Shown here: positions 33,581 through 44,702 of the stretch, piece by piece | Layout: each line of letters starts with the position of its first letter | Position numbering within the stretch: the first letter of the stretch is position 1 | Assembly: GCA_029204045.2 (NCBI GenBank) | Contig: CM055076.1 | Location: 11,570,069 to 11,634,068, forward strand | Source of the DNA: Tillandsia leiboldiana | Taxonomy: Eukaryota > Streptophyta > Magnoliopsida > Poales > Bromeliaceae | Direction: 5' to 3' | DNA length: 64,000 nucleotides | The notes under the pieces: generated by a model | Told to the model about the DNA's origin: nothing | Seen by the model: only the letters and a program-made list of their open reading frames with translations | Databases searched by the model: none | Made by a program: the position numbers and the translations under genes

Positions 33581-36500
33581 TGTCACGCCCCGGGGTCGAA
33601 ACTGCGACCCGGGCTCGCCAACAGATCCGCCACCTATGCCAAACCCCGCATAGGCGAAGCGTCCTACCTGCAAGATAAGTACTACAGCTAACAGATATCA
33701 GAGCTATAAATGAAAATCTGCTGTATAATTAAAATCAACCACTGTGCAACTGGAAATAATACAACAATGTCCATCTCCCAAAAATGATAATCATACAATA
33801 TCCTCATATACAAAGGTCGAGACTCAACCGGGAGATACCTCCAATAAATACACCAGTGTACAGGCTCTCAATACAAATCATATCCTCACTACATCAGTCT
33901 CTCAAAAGAGGAAATAAAACAACTAATCTACTGAAGTTCTCCTCTGAAGGGGTACCGCTACTCTCCAAACATGGGTAGGGATCTAGCTCGCGACTCCCTC
34001 GCCTCGATCATCAACCGCAGAATCAGCAACACCCGCTAAGACTATTCAAAACAAAGAAGAGGAAGAAAAAAGAAGGGGGAAAACCCCCAAAGGGTGTGAG
34101 AACTACACCAAAAAGGGAGTTCTCAGTGGGTACCACCGCCAGGACCGACGGTCTGCCCACCAAGTCCTCAAGAGACAAAAATTAACCAAAGCCGTAAAGA
34201 CTGAAATAAGGAAGCTGGAGCCTCTCAACAGCTATCATGCCTCTATGCCTGCGATGCCCGCTATGCCTGCCATGCCTGCCATGCCTGCTATGCCTGCCTA
34301 TGCCTGCTATGCCTGCCATGCCTGCCTATGCCTGCTATGCCTGCCATGCCTGCCTATGCCTGCTATGCCTGCCATGCCTGCCTATGCCTGCTATGCCTGC
34401 CATGCCTACCTATGCCTGCTATGCCTGCCATGCCTGCCTATGCCTGCCATGCCTGCTATGCCTGCTATGCCTGCCTATGCCTGCTATGCTTGCCATTCGT
34501 GCCATGCCTGCTATGCCTGCCTATGCCTCTCGTACAACGGTCAACAACTCACAATGACCTTGGGACAACCGTCGATCCCCAAACGGTTCCCGACAACACT
34601 AGCACTGGTCTAGACACAGCTACTAGACTTCACTCGGTCCCCTGACACGAGTGCAACAATAAAGCGAATATCTGTAATAAACCCAATCTGGTGCCACCAG
34701 TAAAACTGGCATTGCCTGCTCAGCGGAATCTGCACACATGGCTCGAAACCGCGGGATCGGCCCACATGGCTCGCATCCCAAAGTAAGTAACAGATCAGCA
34801 TCTAAACCGTCCGATCGGAAACTAAAGTAAGTAACAGATCGGCATCTAAACCGTCCGATCGGAAACTAAAATAAGTAACAGATCGGCATCTAAACCGTCC
34901 GATCGGAAACTCAAGAGTGGCACTCGAGGGGAGCGACCCACACGAGTAAAGTATCTCTGTATAGCAGGACTTTGATCAAGACTATGATCAAAGTGGAAAA
35001 CTCTGTCCACTAACGAAAGACCCGACCTCAATCGGATGCAAAAGTACTCAATAGGGGGGAACTCTGTCCACTAGAGAATTCAGATACCCAATCTGGTGCA
35101 TAAATAAATATCCGGTCAACCGCCCAATATCCGCGGTTGCCGCAAAGCCCCACAACTAATCCAACCTGTCCTAGACACCAAGCCTCGACTACACTACCCA
35201 GATCCCTGCTCGAACCCGAGCAACACTGACCACCTTACTAACAAAGAAGGAGAAAGGAAAAGTATGGTTTCTCCTAAGTCAAGTTCCAATAAGTAGTGTA
35301 GCGGTAAAAGATGGCCTAACCAGATGACCATACAAACATGCAAGAGTCCTTTACTTAACAATATGATTTCAGGTATTCCAGTTCTTACAAAATTTAGAGT
35401 ATACTATTTTATGAATACTAATTGTAACAAATTGCCACAAGCCGGTCTCTATATACATGCATAAGATGTCCCAAGGTACATATCACGTGAAATAGTTTAG
35501 CAAAATATTCCCAGTGAGTTTAGACAAAATATCCTTTGCAAGAATTAACATTCAATTCATATTTAGTCTCTAAAGATGTAAGAGCTACCCATAGTCCAAT
35601 TATGCATGCTATAACCAATTCACTAGTACACTAGCATTATCACATAAGACTAGCTCCAATATGCCTAGTGGGTTATCACAAGTAAGAGGTTAACAACGCT
35701 ACCCACCTCGAGCGCTAAAACCCTGTCCCAAAATGAAGTCCACGCTCGGTCCAAATGCTCACCGCAACACTGCGAAAAATTCCCCAAAAGAACATACACA
35801 ATTAAATCCCTCAATGTTCACGAAAATCTGTCAAAAACTTAACAGTTCAGAGTTCCCCTATTTTCACCTGCGAAAAGTGCTCGGAAAAATTCTACGAAAA
35901 ATACTGTCGCGATCCTCGCGACGAACCGGTCGAATCGAGTACCTGCACGTTCTAAACCGAGCCTCCTACGCTGAGATACAAATTCGGCAAGGGAAACACC
36001 CCAACAAAAACTGTACAGAAATTCTGTACTAAAGAACTACAGAAAAGGGGGTTTTCACCTTCGGAAAAAATCCAGAAAAATCTGAGAAAAATCCTGAAGA
36101 TTCTTTGCGAAATGTAGATGAGAAACGCCTCTTGAATCGCCTCGATCCGACGCCTGTGCACGAAGATACAGCCAAAACAATCGAGCGCTGTCCAAAACTC
36201 CGCGAAGAAAAATGGGTCACAAAGAAGCTCGGGAACCTCCAAAATACACACGAATATAGAGGAAACTCAAAATACCAAACTCAAAGCCCTACCTGTCGAG
36301 AGTCCAACAGCGCAAGAATCGCCCGAAACGGGGGTCGGGAAGAGCCGGGGGAGCCTGAACACTGAAAAGGGACGAAACAGGTCGCCTGTGAACAAGCGTC
36401 GCGCCGCGCCGTAAAATAGCAAACCTCGAAAAACGTGCTCCTAAAAATCCCAGGGAAGCTCAGTTAAATTCATCTCAGGTGGAGGAGAAAATTTGCTAAA

Positions 36501-37533
36501 GGGCTCACTGTGGAAATCCGCTCAGAAAAAGAGCAAAAAGGGCCCCAAAGGCCCTATTTATAGACAGCCCACAACACCCCCCCCCCCCCCCCCCCTTGGC
36601 TGGATTCGGGCGCCACTTTCGGCGTTCGAATCCGCCAAGCTGGTCGGATGGAAGCCGTCCGACGCGCCCGGAAGTCTCCGGTGTTGCCATGTGTCCCCCG
36701 CACAGTAAACAGCTGTGCGGGGCGATTGGGCGCCTGCCGCGTGGCGGGGGGTCTCTGGAGGCGATGCATGCGCCCGCCCCCTGGCCGGCCGACACGTGGC
36801 CCGCACTCGAGTGCGGGCCATGTGCGCCCGACCAGCCGCACTGGCGCCCTGCGCTGGCACGCGCCCCAAGGCGCCGTACCGAGCTCCCGCGGACCGCGCT
36901 TTCGTGAGCCCGCGAATACCGTGCCGCCACGTGTCATACGCCCGGTGCACGAAGCCGCGCGCAATTCACTGGGCCGCGCCGCGTGCGCCATCCACTCCGC
37001 GTATGCCACGCGTCCCATCCCGGGTTCACGCCTCCGCGGTGGACCGCGCACCTGCCCGCGCCCCTGTGCGCCTGCCCGTGGCCGCGCGCCGCCTGCCCGA
37101 GCCCGCGCCGCCGCTGCCCGCCGCCGTGCCGGTGCCCGCCGTACGCCGGAACAGTACCCTGCCGCCTCGAAAATCGTGCCAAGTCATCCGGGCTCCGAAA
37201 AATATAAGTAAATAGCCCATTTTCACCGTTTTCGCGCGCTGAATCCAAATCCGAAGTCCGATTTGCCAAACTCCAACTCTAAAAATTGCCGAAGGCATCC
37301 GGAAAGGTGTTCTTTTGTCCAAACTTCGCGCTGAGCCCAATTTCAATATCCATCGCGCGCAAAACCACTTCTAAGCATTTGACGGGGTCATCTGACTACT
37401 CTCGTGATCCACTAAACACTCTGAGTCCATCACTAGTGTCAAATTGGTGCACGAACACCACCGACGCGCCATATAGGCCTCTAGAAGCTGCTGGTCAACC
37501 AGTAATCTAGTCGTGGGGATCTAGGTTCTCACA
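33581..37533 (-). repeat. B 5' LTR
   Basis: Uninterrupted copy (3953 bp) of the LTR seen at 14998-18397 and 29681-30288. It contains the minisatellite 34237-34530, three 44-bp repeats (34781-34912), TATA 36554-36563 and C19 36577-36595. It ends before the duplication TTGTA. Confidence 0.93.
34237..34530. repeat. ATGCCTGCC minisatellite in B right LTR
   Basis: 294 bp of the same units, nearly the same length as the left array (303 bp). In C the two arrays differ by 173 bp. Confidence 0.95.
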
Positions 37534-37538
37534 TTGTA

Positions 37539-37799
37539 TGTCTTATCGGTTTCGTCACTACCTCGGCACCTCCCCAAGATATCAATTTGCTGGGAAGTAC
37601 CTAACTCCTGGATTGGGTACTTCTCATTTTTCCGATTGGCATCCCTTGATTGCCGCGAGTTTTGCAACATGGCTGTAAGCAAGTCCATTAATTGCTGATG
37701 CCTTTTAGCATTCTCCTCTTGCAACCTCTCATAGCTCTTGTTTTCTTCCACTCTCAAGGATTCCCACCTTTGCTGCCAGGTACGTTGTGAGCTATCCAT
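37539..37799 (-). CDS. A gag-like ORF, N-terminal part
   Basis: Start ATG 37799-37797 (MDSSQRTWQQRWESLRVEEN). The roughly 87 codons up to B's insertion point are Gln/Glu/Arg-rich and predicted helical (YERLQEENAKRHQQLMDLL), as at Gag N-termini. The continuation is at 14997. B's insertion destroyed the gene here. Confidence 0.6.
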
Positions 37800-38629
37800 C
37801 CTTGGGGCTAGGCTCCAATCCTTTCTCTGGTTACAGTAACTATGCCAAGGTGACCAATGATTCCTTGCTGAGGCTAAGTTGCTGATTCAGCTAATGGAAC
37901 TGTGACAGCCACTTCTCAACCTTGGTAAATTCCTCAATAGCTGCGATTTAGGAATTGATGGCCTAAGGTAATGCTAAAAGCGGGTTGCTAGCGCGGGTTA
38001 CCTTGCATCCATACTGTTTGTTGAATTGCCCACTATGCTCACTTGTTGCAAACTGTGGCCATCGGCCTGAGTTCTTACTCGAGGTACTACTTGAGATCCT
38101 TTACCTTAACTTCTTCAATTTGATTTCCTTACTAACTTGATACAATCCAGGTGAAGGCTATTCGATATAATGTGGCTTAATTATGGAATTGGGTGGCAGC
38201 TATTATATAATGATCTATTACCTGACGCCCGCAAGGTGTTTGGTTAATTGCCTTTGGTTTATTGTCGCCTGTGATCTGGTAATGTATGCTTATTGCCTTC
38301 AATCTTCTTGTGGTTGTGGTTGCCTTCGGCTTTTTGTTGCTTGTGGTGCTTGTGGTTCTCGTTGCCTTCGATTTTCTGGTGCATTGGTGCCGATGATGCT
38401 AGGCTGAGGCAAGGGTTTGCCGACGGAGTTTCATCGAACAGTTGGCGGGCTTTCTCGCCTTCCCCCACTCCACTGGGCTGTTCCCGGTTGCGCTGCTCGA
38501 GATTGCCTTCGATGAATGCTTGTATGCTTGTGAGCTGCTTGTGGTTGCCTTTGAATCTCTGATGTTTGTTGCTTGATGTTGCCTCGGATGCGGGTAGATG
38601 ATGTGCGCGCCGATCCCTGGGATCGTGCC
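37800..38629 (-). other. A 5' leader
   Basis: About 830 bp lie between the primer site and the start codon. They include T/G-rich CTTGTGGTTGCCTTCG-type near-repeats on plus (about 38305-38370). No coding sequence is supported. Confidence 0.6.
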
Positions 38630-38641
38630 GCTCTAATACCA
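38630..38641 (-). other. Primer binding site of A
   Basis: The minus strand reads TGGTATTAGAGC, one mismatch from the initiator-Met site, 3 nt from the LTR end at 38645. Confidence 0.85.
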
Positions 38642-38644
38642 ATT

Positions 38645-39475
38645 TGTAACAACCCGGATCTATCGCAACCCGACGGTGATGAGATTTCTCTGAGTCGAGG
38701 ATGGCGATGGGAATGATGGGTCGTTCACAGTGGATAATTGGTGATTTTGATAGTAAATTGAGAGGGAAATTGGGAAGAAGGGGGAATTGGGGAAGATGTA
38801 GTTGGGGGAGAAGATAGAGATTTGGGAGATAGGGAGAGATAGACGGAGATAGAGGGAGAGAGAGAGACAGAGAAGGGAAAGAGATAAAGAGACTTGTATT
38901 AATTTTCTTCATGATCCCTCTATTACATCCCGGTACTATATATAGCTATTCTACTAATTATCTCTATTACTTACGATACTAATTATCTTCTTAATGGGTG
39001 AGTATTGGTCTCTTGTTATTGGGCCTTTTTAGCTGGCCCCTTTGGTTGGCTTTTGCTATGGTGGGTTTCGGGTCGGCCCGCTTCGGCTGGGCTTCTTCCA
39101 CTGGGCTGCTTCAGTTGGGCTCCTCCCCTTGGAGCCCTTTAGTTGGGCCTCCCTGGTTGGCCTCTCTGGTTGGGCCCTTGCCACTGCCTCTTGGAATGGC
39201 CTTCTCCAGTTGGGCCTTTGCAGCCGGGCCTTCTCGGGTTGGGGCTTCTACTCTGATCCTGCTGGAACTGGGGCTCTCTGCTGTGGTTTCTCCCGAAGCT
39301 TCCTTCTTGCCCCTACTCCTCCTCCGCTGGCCCTCTGTTTTCCTGTGCGCTCCTCCTTACACCGGGCTCCTCCAAAAGCTCCGATCTTGTCACCTCTCCT
39401 CTGCCTCTAGTCCTTCCCCTGAGCTCCCCGACTCTTCCCACCGCGGAGTTGTTCACATCGGCGCCGGTCGTTACA
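38645..39475 (-). repeat. A 5' LTR
   Basis: Begins TGTAACAACCCGG and ends CGTTACA on plus, followed by the duplication CGGCC. It is nearly identical to 12011-12843, so A is fairly young. Confidence 0.92.
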
Positions 39476-39480
39476 CGGCC

Positions 39481-39687
39481 CTTCGATGCTTGGAAGAAAA
39501 TATTGGTAGACTAAAATCATATGTATGTCAAAATGGTTCTGGGATCTAGGTCCGGCTAACACTGGTATACTACTGCCACTAACACAGTGGCAACAAATAA
39601 AACCACAACCCGGGACCACCGTTCACCCAAACGGCTCCCGACACAGATAAACGACCAACTACATCTACCAGACTCCACTCTGCTCCC
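39481..39687 (-). mobile_element. O 5' LTR, segment 3
   Basis: 207 bp of O's LTR between A's right duplication and TRG2. It ends with CTCCC (39683-39687), the target duplicated by TRG2. No gene. Confidence 0.75.
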
Positions 39688-40016
39688 TGTTACGGCATTT
39701 TGGTATTGGCATATTTCGTGAGTCAAGTCAGTGAGTTGAGTCAGAGTCTTAAAGGGATCAAATTGTCAATCAGCAATCAAAGACTTAGAAAAGATTCAAC
39801 AAGAGCTCATGTTGGCACTCAGTGTCTTGAGTCTTGAAGATTGAAGTTGAAGAATTGTGGATCAGTTACATCAATCTCAAGAAGAAAGTATTCAAGAGGA
39901 TCAGGTATGTTTAACTAAATAATTGTGGTGATCCGAATACTTTCTTATAGTGTAGAAACACTTGGATGAAATTTTAATTGCATAATAATCAAAAACTGGT
40001 GTTCGGACTTGTTCAG

Positions 40017-40238
40017 GATCCGGATCAGAGCCAACGATCCGGATCCCGAAGGTTGTTGCTTCATACAAGACTTCGATCCGGATCCATGCAATTTCCGATC
40101 CGGATCCCGAATGTTAAGTTTTCTGATTTGTATGAACGATCCGGATCGGGCAATGCGATCCGGATCCCGAACCATGGTATTTCTGGAATCGTCAATCTCG
40201 TTACGACGATCCGGATCGCAGTAAATCCGATCCGGATC
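40017..40238 (+). promoter_or_regulatory. Eight GATCCGGATC palindromes in four pairs (TRG2 LTR1)
   Basis: Exact GATCCGGATC starts at 40017/40036, 40075/40097, 40138/40157 and 40208/40229. Within a pair the starts are 19-22 bp apart, about two helical turns. Pairs are about 58-70 bp apart. The second member of three pairs is followed by CCGAA. The array ends 65 bp upstream of the TATA box. The copy in LTR2 is 45032-45253. Paired spacing suggests a dimeric or cooperative DNA-binding protein (inference). Confidence 0.8.
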
Positions 40239-40303
40239 GCCGTCCTGAAAATTTCCAGATAAGGTAAGTTTTTGATTCTTATCTCTTTCCAAAGGTTTCT
40301 AAA

Positions 40304-40313
40304 CTATAAATAG
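40304..40313 (+). promoter_or_regulatory. TATA box of TRG2 5' LTR
   Basis: CTATAAATAG followed by ACACTTAGGG, as in TRG1. The copy in LTR2 is at 45319-45328. Confidence 0.8.
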
Positions 40314-40563
40314 ACACTTAGGGTTTCTCAAAAACTGGGGAGCTACGGCCGATCATTTTATAAAACTCTTGAGAGCAACCCTAGAGGCTAGGTTTTTATC
40401 GTTCTTCTTTATAGCCTCTTTTAGGTCAATTCGATGGTTCCTTCAAGAACATATCTTTGGTCGAATTGATCTAATCTTTGCTTAGAGATTTCTTCTACGG
40501 TTCTTCATTGATAATCTAAGCAAAGGATCACCATCGAAGTCAATATTCTTATCGACTGAGTTT

Positions 40564-40649
40564 GCGTCGTGGATTCGACGTGGCATCGTGGATTCGGTGT
40601 GCTAAAGGCGTTTCGTGGATTCGAAGCGTGCGTTCGTGGATTCGAACGT
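40564..40649 (+). other. Array of four TGGATT-loop mini-hairpins (TRG2 LTR1)
   Basis: Stems are CGTCG/CGACG, CATCG/CGGTG, GCGTTTCG/CGAAGCGT (one T-G pair where TRG1 has T-A) and CGTTCG/CGAACG. Every loop is TGGATT. The copy in LTR2 is 45579-45664. TRG1's fourth hairpin (stem CTCG) is absent here. Confidence 0.75.
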
Positions 40650-41062
40650 GAGCAGTGGACGGGCAAAACGGTGGAGCGCGAGGTCCAAGAAATTGAAGGA
40701 GGGGTTAAATCCGTGGAGACGGTAATCACCTTGTTATTCTTCTTTTCTTAGGGATTGTTATTGCGTGGATATCCAACCGGTCAGCGCGAGGTCCGAAGAA
40801 GCTGAAGGAGGGGTTGAGTCCGTGGAGTCGGTAATCACCTTGTTATTCTTCTATTCTTAGTGGATTGTTATTGCGTGTTGGTCCCGTGGTTTTTCTCCTG
40901 GATTGGAGTTTCCACGTATATCTCGGTGTGCTGTTTTTATTTTCCGCATTGGTTTTTATTTTTGCACTGAGATTGAGTTTTTAAGTATTACACCTATTCA
41001 CCCCCCCCTCTAGGTGTTTGATAGTACCTATTTAGATCCTTTGGGATTCATAACTCTACAAT

Positions 41063-41074
41063 TGGTATCAGAGC
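41063..41074 (+). other. Primer binding site of TRG2
   Basis: TGGTATCAGAGC, two bases after the LTR end CTCTACA. Confidence 0.93.
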
Positions 41075-41094
41075 GGGTTTTAGGTTTATCTATC

Positions 41095-43050
41095 ATGTTG
41101 GGTGAAAGTGGTAATATTTATAGACCTCCTCTTTTTGATGGGACTAATTATGCTTATTGGAAAGTGCGGATGAGAGCTTTTCTCATCGCAATTGATGAGC
41201 GAGTATGGCAATCCGTGGAATGCGGTTGGGTGCATCCTGTTGAGGAAGTAGGAAATTCTACTACCCCAAAACCTCGCTCTAGATGGTCCAAAGAGGAATT
41301 TGAAAGATCTTCTTACAATGGGAAAGGTATGAACGCTTTATTTAATTCTCTTTCCTCGACTGAGTTCACAAGAATTTCCGCGTGTGAAACCGCGAAGGAA
41401 ATTTGGGATATTCTCAAAATTACACATGAGGGTACTAATCTTGTAAAAATTCAAAAGCTCCAGATGCTTACAAGTCAATTTGACTCTATTCATATGGAAG
41501 AGCATGAATTGTTTACAGATTATTATACTAGACTTCAAGATGTAATAAATACATGTGCTAATTTAGGAGAAAAGATCCCGGAGTCGAAAATTGTAAGAAA
41601 GATACTTCGGACTCTTCCGGAACGGTTTAGGGCAAAGGTTACCGCCATTGAAACCGTTAGTCATCCGGATGAGATGAGTGTAGAGGAATTAGTAGGTGCT
41701 TTGCAAACTTATGAATTGACTTTTCCTACTAATCAAGTTTCTTCCAAGTCTTCTTTTAAGCTTACAGGTATTGCATTCAAATCCACAAAGGAAGAAGATA
41801 GCGAATCAAGTTCCGACGATGAAATCTCTTTTGCCGATTTTGAAGAACAATTGGCGCGGATCACAAAGAAATTTCGTCGGAAATTTTGGAAGAATCGAAC
41901 CGATGGATCTTCATCCACGAAACCATCTAAAGGGTCATCGGGTTCTAAATCCTCTAACCTCAAATTCCTTGCAAAACCTTCTAAGGAAAAAGGTGAATTC
42001 GAAGGGGAAATCCGATGTTATAGATGCAAAGGCTACGACCATATTTCAACGGATTGTCCTACTTCGAAATTATATAAAAAGAAGGCTTTGCAAGCGAAAA
42101 CTTGGGACGATTCTATTTCTAATGAATCGACCTCAAGTAAAGAGGAAAATGCCGTTGCTTTTCATGCCTCTCAAATTCCCTTTTCTAATTTTTGTTTATC
42201 ATCTTTAGTCACTGACTCTATTCCTTTGATTTTGCATGAAACATCAACATCCGGCGGAGAGTCATCAAGTGAGGGGGAGTCGGACGAAGAAGAACTCGTT
42301 GAGGCATATCAACAACTTCTTACGGAATCAAGGAAGATGGCTAAACATATTAAGAAGTTGAGGAAGCAACGACTTGAAGGTCAAGACGAGAATCAAGCTT
42401 TAAAGATAAAACTTCATGATCTCGAGGAGAAACAAGGACGTTTATTGAATAACAATAAAATCCTCCAAGAAAAGCTAAACCAATCGGAGACAAACGCTAA
42501 ATCATATACGGACAAGATTGGTTTTCTAGAAAAACAGTTTGAGGAGATTCATGTCACCAACCAAGCTTTAACCAAGCAAGTTCATGAACTTAAATCCGAC
42601 ATACAAAGGCTTTCAACTGGTTCCAAGAAACTTGATTGTATGTCCGGATTAGGTCAATCAAGCAAGGTTGGTTTGGGATTTAAAAAGAACCAAACTGTGA
42701 AGGCTTCAAGTTCCACAACTAAATTGAAAGGAAGAACTTGTCACCTATGTGGACTTGAAGGACATTTGGTGAAGGATTGCCCGAAAAAGAGAAAGAAGAA
42801 TTCTTCGGCAACTTCATCTACGGAGCGAACTCAACGGAATCAAAAGACACATCAAGTCAAAGGAGTTCACTCAACCCACCAAAGGTCCGAGCCACAACAT
42901 CAATCATACAAGTGGATCATTGCGAGGCAAAGACCTAAGGTGGACCAACAGTCAAAGCGGACAACCCCCGGCCACAACGAATCAAGACAACCCAAAATCC
43001 AGCGATTTTGGATTCGGAAAGGTGATATCTTTCCTTGTCTTAAGTTCTAA
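41095..43050 (+). CDS. gag: TRG2 Gag polyprotein (copia, Sirevirus-like)
   Basis: 651 codons, intact. The start at 41095 (MLGESGN) is chosen over the upstream ATG at 41014, which lies inside the LTR and reads through the primer site; TRG1 starts at the same place. Residues about 14-30 hold FDGTNYAYWKVRMRAFL. About 60-190 form the UBN2/Retrotran_gag_2-type capsid region (LTSQFDSIHMEEHELFTDYY). CCHC knuckles are CX2CX4HX4C at residues 308-321 (CYRCKGYDHISTDC) and 549-562 (CHLCGLEGHLVKDC), with a long coiled coil between them (about 400-525). Two knuckles plus a coiled coil are typical of Sirevirus Gag. It would assemble particles and bind element RNA in the cytoplasm. No protease or pol follows, so processing must occur in trans. 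Confidence 0.95.
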   Translation: MLGESGNIYRPPLFDGTNYAYWKVRMRAFLIAIDERVWQSVECGWVHPVEEVGNSTTPKPRSRWSKEEFERSSYNGKGMNALFNSLSSTEFTRISACETAKEIWDILKITHEGTNLVKIQKLQMLTSQFDSIHMEEHELFTDYYTRLQDVINTCANLGEKIPESKIVRKILRTLPERFRAKVTAIETVSHPDEMSVEELVGALQTYELTFPTNQVSSKSSFKLTGIAFKSTKEEDSESSSDDEISFADFEEQLARITKKFRRKFWKNRTDGSSSTKPSKGSSGSKSSNLKFLAKPSKEKGEFEGEIRCYRCKGYDHISTDCPTSKLYKKKALQAKTWDDSISNESTSSKEENAVAFHASQIPFSNFCLSSLVTDSIPLILHETSTSGGESSSEGESDEEELVEAYQQLLTESRKMAKHIKKLRKQRLEGQDENQALKIKLHDLEEKQGRLLNNNKILQEKLNQSETNAKSYTDKIGFLEKQFEEIHVTNQALTKQVHELKSDIQRLSTGSKKLDCMSGLGQSSKVGLGFKKNQTVKASSSTTKLKGRTCHLCGLEGHLVKDCPKKRKKNSSATSSTERTQRNQKTHQVKGVHSTHQRSEPQHQSYKWIIARQRPKVDQQSKRTTPGHNESRQPKIQRFWIRKGDIFPCLKF

Positions 43051-44690
43051 ATAGCTTATGACTGTATGTAATGCTTTGATTGGTTTTCCCTTCATATCTT
43101 TCTTAATCTTTGCATTACATGTTTTTCAATGCTCTTCGTTTTTATACTTTGTTTTTGAACAAAAGGGTTTTTAATGAACAAGTGCATTGAATAAAAATGG
43201 TTTCACTTTTATTCACTCCAATTTAATTTTATATGGATTATCAACTTTACTCCATAATCATAATCTTGAAGATACTTCATTATAGGAGTTTTTGATATTA
43301 TAAGCATCAAATTTTAGAAATCATGTGTGATCTTTAGATGCTTAATCTATCTCGGTTGTGTGAGTTCATTGTGATAAACGTGAGACAACCGATAGACTAA
43401 AATTTGGGATTTAATTCTTTCACGTAAGAGATTGCATTCTTACAAGGGTATTGAAATAATTTGCAAAAGATGTGGAAAGAGTTACATCCGAAAGGAGTGT
43501 GAAAACTACCACCACATGCTGGAAAGAGCTGCCACCCCGGTCGTCCGGTTTGTGTGTGAAGCTACCACATGTTATGGATGCTTGATAGTATTTTATGAGA
43601 AAATCTTTAGTTGAAGCATTTGGAGATTTATATGCAAAACTCTTATATTTTGAACAATCTCCTGGTTGGTATAAGGTGGGATAGTTGAAAGATGCTCAAA
43701 GAGCCACCCTTAGGTATTTTAGTGCTTATCTCAATTTGAAAGGGTAGAATTCAAGATTGATGTCGTTTGGAAATCTCCGTATGTCATCTTTGTAAATCCG
43801 TTACATCTTGATAGACTTTGGATCTCAAGATTATTTTTGATGACTTGTGTTTGATGAATATAACATGAAAAACGGTTTATAATGTTTTACCTTTATTTTT
43901 CATGATTTTGGAGTAAATCTTTTTAATTTTGTAAAATTAATTGGATTGAATGAGATCTGTGTGAATTCCCTGTTTAAAGCACTTAAATTGTTTTCTTGAT
44001 GGAATACAAATCGGTAATTCAATTATTTCAAAATCTGGATTTGTTTCAAGAAATTATTTAATTTTTGCTTTCTGGTACCGGTACGCAATCTGCATTTTTG
44101 TTATATATACCAGAACTGAGCTTTTATCTCTCTTTCTCCATGAACTAATTTTGTTAGTAATTTTCTTTTGTCTAGTATGTTCACTGTTTGACAATTTGTG
44201 ACAAAAAGGGGGAGAAGAGAAATGACGGAGATGAGATCATCAAGAGAGGACAAACGAAACGAAAATGGAAAAATGGGGGAGAACGGAAAATGATGATCGT
44301 ACCACAAAGGGGGAGAACATAGATGCTCAAGAACATGGAGAACATGTTAGAGATGCTCAAGATAGGGGGAGACAAAGAAAAATTGAAAGAGCCGAAAAAC
44401 AAAAGAACCAAAAGGAAGACGGATCAAATGCAGGATTCTAATTTCTAACGACTAACGTCTGATTTCGTTTGGAGTTTTGTTTTGCAGGAATTACATCACT
44501 TTAAGACTCCAAGTCCTAAGTCATAGAGTATGTTCTAGGACTGTTTGGTTCAAATGTAATTTTGTATTTATTGGATCTTTCACGCAAAGAAAATCAATGT
44601 TTTGGTGATAACATTGAATTTCGACTTTTTGGTTTAAGATGAGTGACTTGAGCGCTTTTATGTATTTTTGGGTTTTGTCACGAAATTGCC
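43051..44690 (+). other. TRG2 post-gag non-coding region
   Basis: AT-rich and collinear with TRG1 8829-10370. It contains the conserved structured block (43460-43570) and an extra polypurine run AAAAAGGGGGAGA near 44202. A 60-codon frame at 43432-43614 with CKRCGKSY is not preserved in F and is not called a gene. Confidence 0.7.
43460..43570 (+). other. Conserved structured block after TRG2 gag
   Basis: Same block as 9244-9350, with the CCGG-TCGT-CCGG hairpin at 43537-43548. It starts about 410 bp after the gag stop; in F it starts about 370 bp after the pol stop. Confidence 0.55.
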
Positions 44691-44702
44691 AAAGGGGGAG
44701 AT
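44691..44702 (+). other. Polypurine tract of TRG2
   Basis: AAAGGGGGAGAT immediately before LTR2. Confidence 0.92.

Larger units (their letters stand above)
14998..37533 (-). mobile_element. Element B: decayed Tekay-like gypsy element, split by C
   Basis: Starts TGTCACGCCCCGGGG and ends GGTTCTCACA on plus. Target duplication TTGTA is at 14993-14997 and 37534-37538, inside A's ORF. The left LTR is 14998-18397 plus 29681-30288 (about 4008 bp once C is removed) and the right LTR is 33581-37533 (3953 bp). The interior 30289-33580 (3292 bp) carries gag/protease/reverse-transcriptase relics full of stops. The near-equal interior in C (3289 bp) shows B and C are copies of one defective family. Confidence 0.93.
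12011..39475 (-). mobile_element. Element A: non-autonomous gypsy-type element split by B
   Basis: LTRs 12011-12843 (833 bp) and 38645-39475 (831 bp) begin TGTAACAACCCGG and end CGTTACA on plus. Target duplication CGGCC is at 12006-12010 and 39476-39480. Removing B and its duplication leaves about 4.9 kb: two LTRs plus about 3.26 kb of interior. Primer site (38630-38641) and polypurine tract (12844-12856) show minus orientation. The interior has one very long frame with Gag-like motifs and no pol, so A depended on enzymes in trans. Confidence 0.92.
39688..41060 (+). repeat. TRG2 5' LTR
   Basis: Begins TGTTACGG and ends CTCTACA. Order: eight palindromes (40017-40238), TATA (40304-40313), four mini-hairpins (40564-40649), then a tandem duplication of about 90 bp (about 40675-40766 and 40782-40878) that is single in TRG1. 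Confidence 0.95.

Noticed and set aside
40017..40238. GATCCGGATC sites as cloning or restriction-site artefacts (BspEI core TCCGGA)
   Set aside because: They recur with ordered pair spacing in three different elements, with lineage-specific mutations, so they are natural.
39945..40292. Open frames with repeated Asp-Pro-Asp/Ser-Gly-Ser around the palindromes (also 44960-45307)
   Set aside because: Produced by translating GATCCGGATC repeats in both strands; located in the LTR promoter region.
43432..43614. Small zinc-finger-like gene (CKRCGKSYIRKEC) in TRG2, similar frame near 9236 in TRG1
   Set aside because: The same DNA block in F and D has stops and shifts in that frame while the nucleotide sequence is conserved, so selection is more likely on RNA or DNA.
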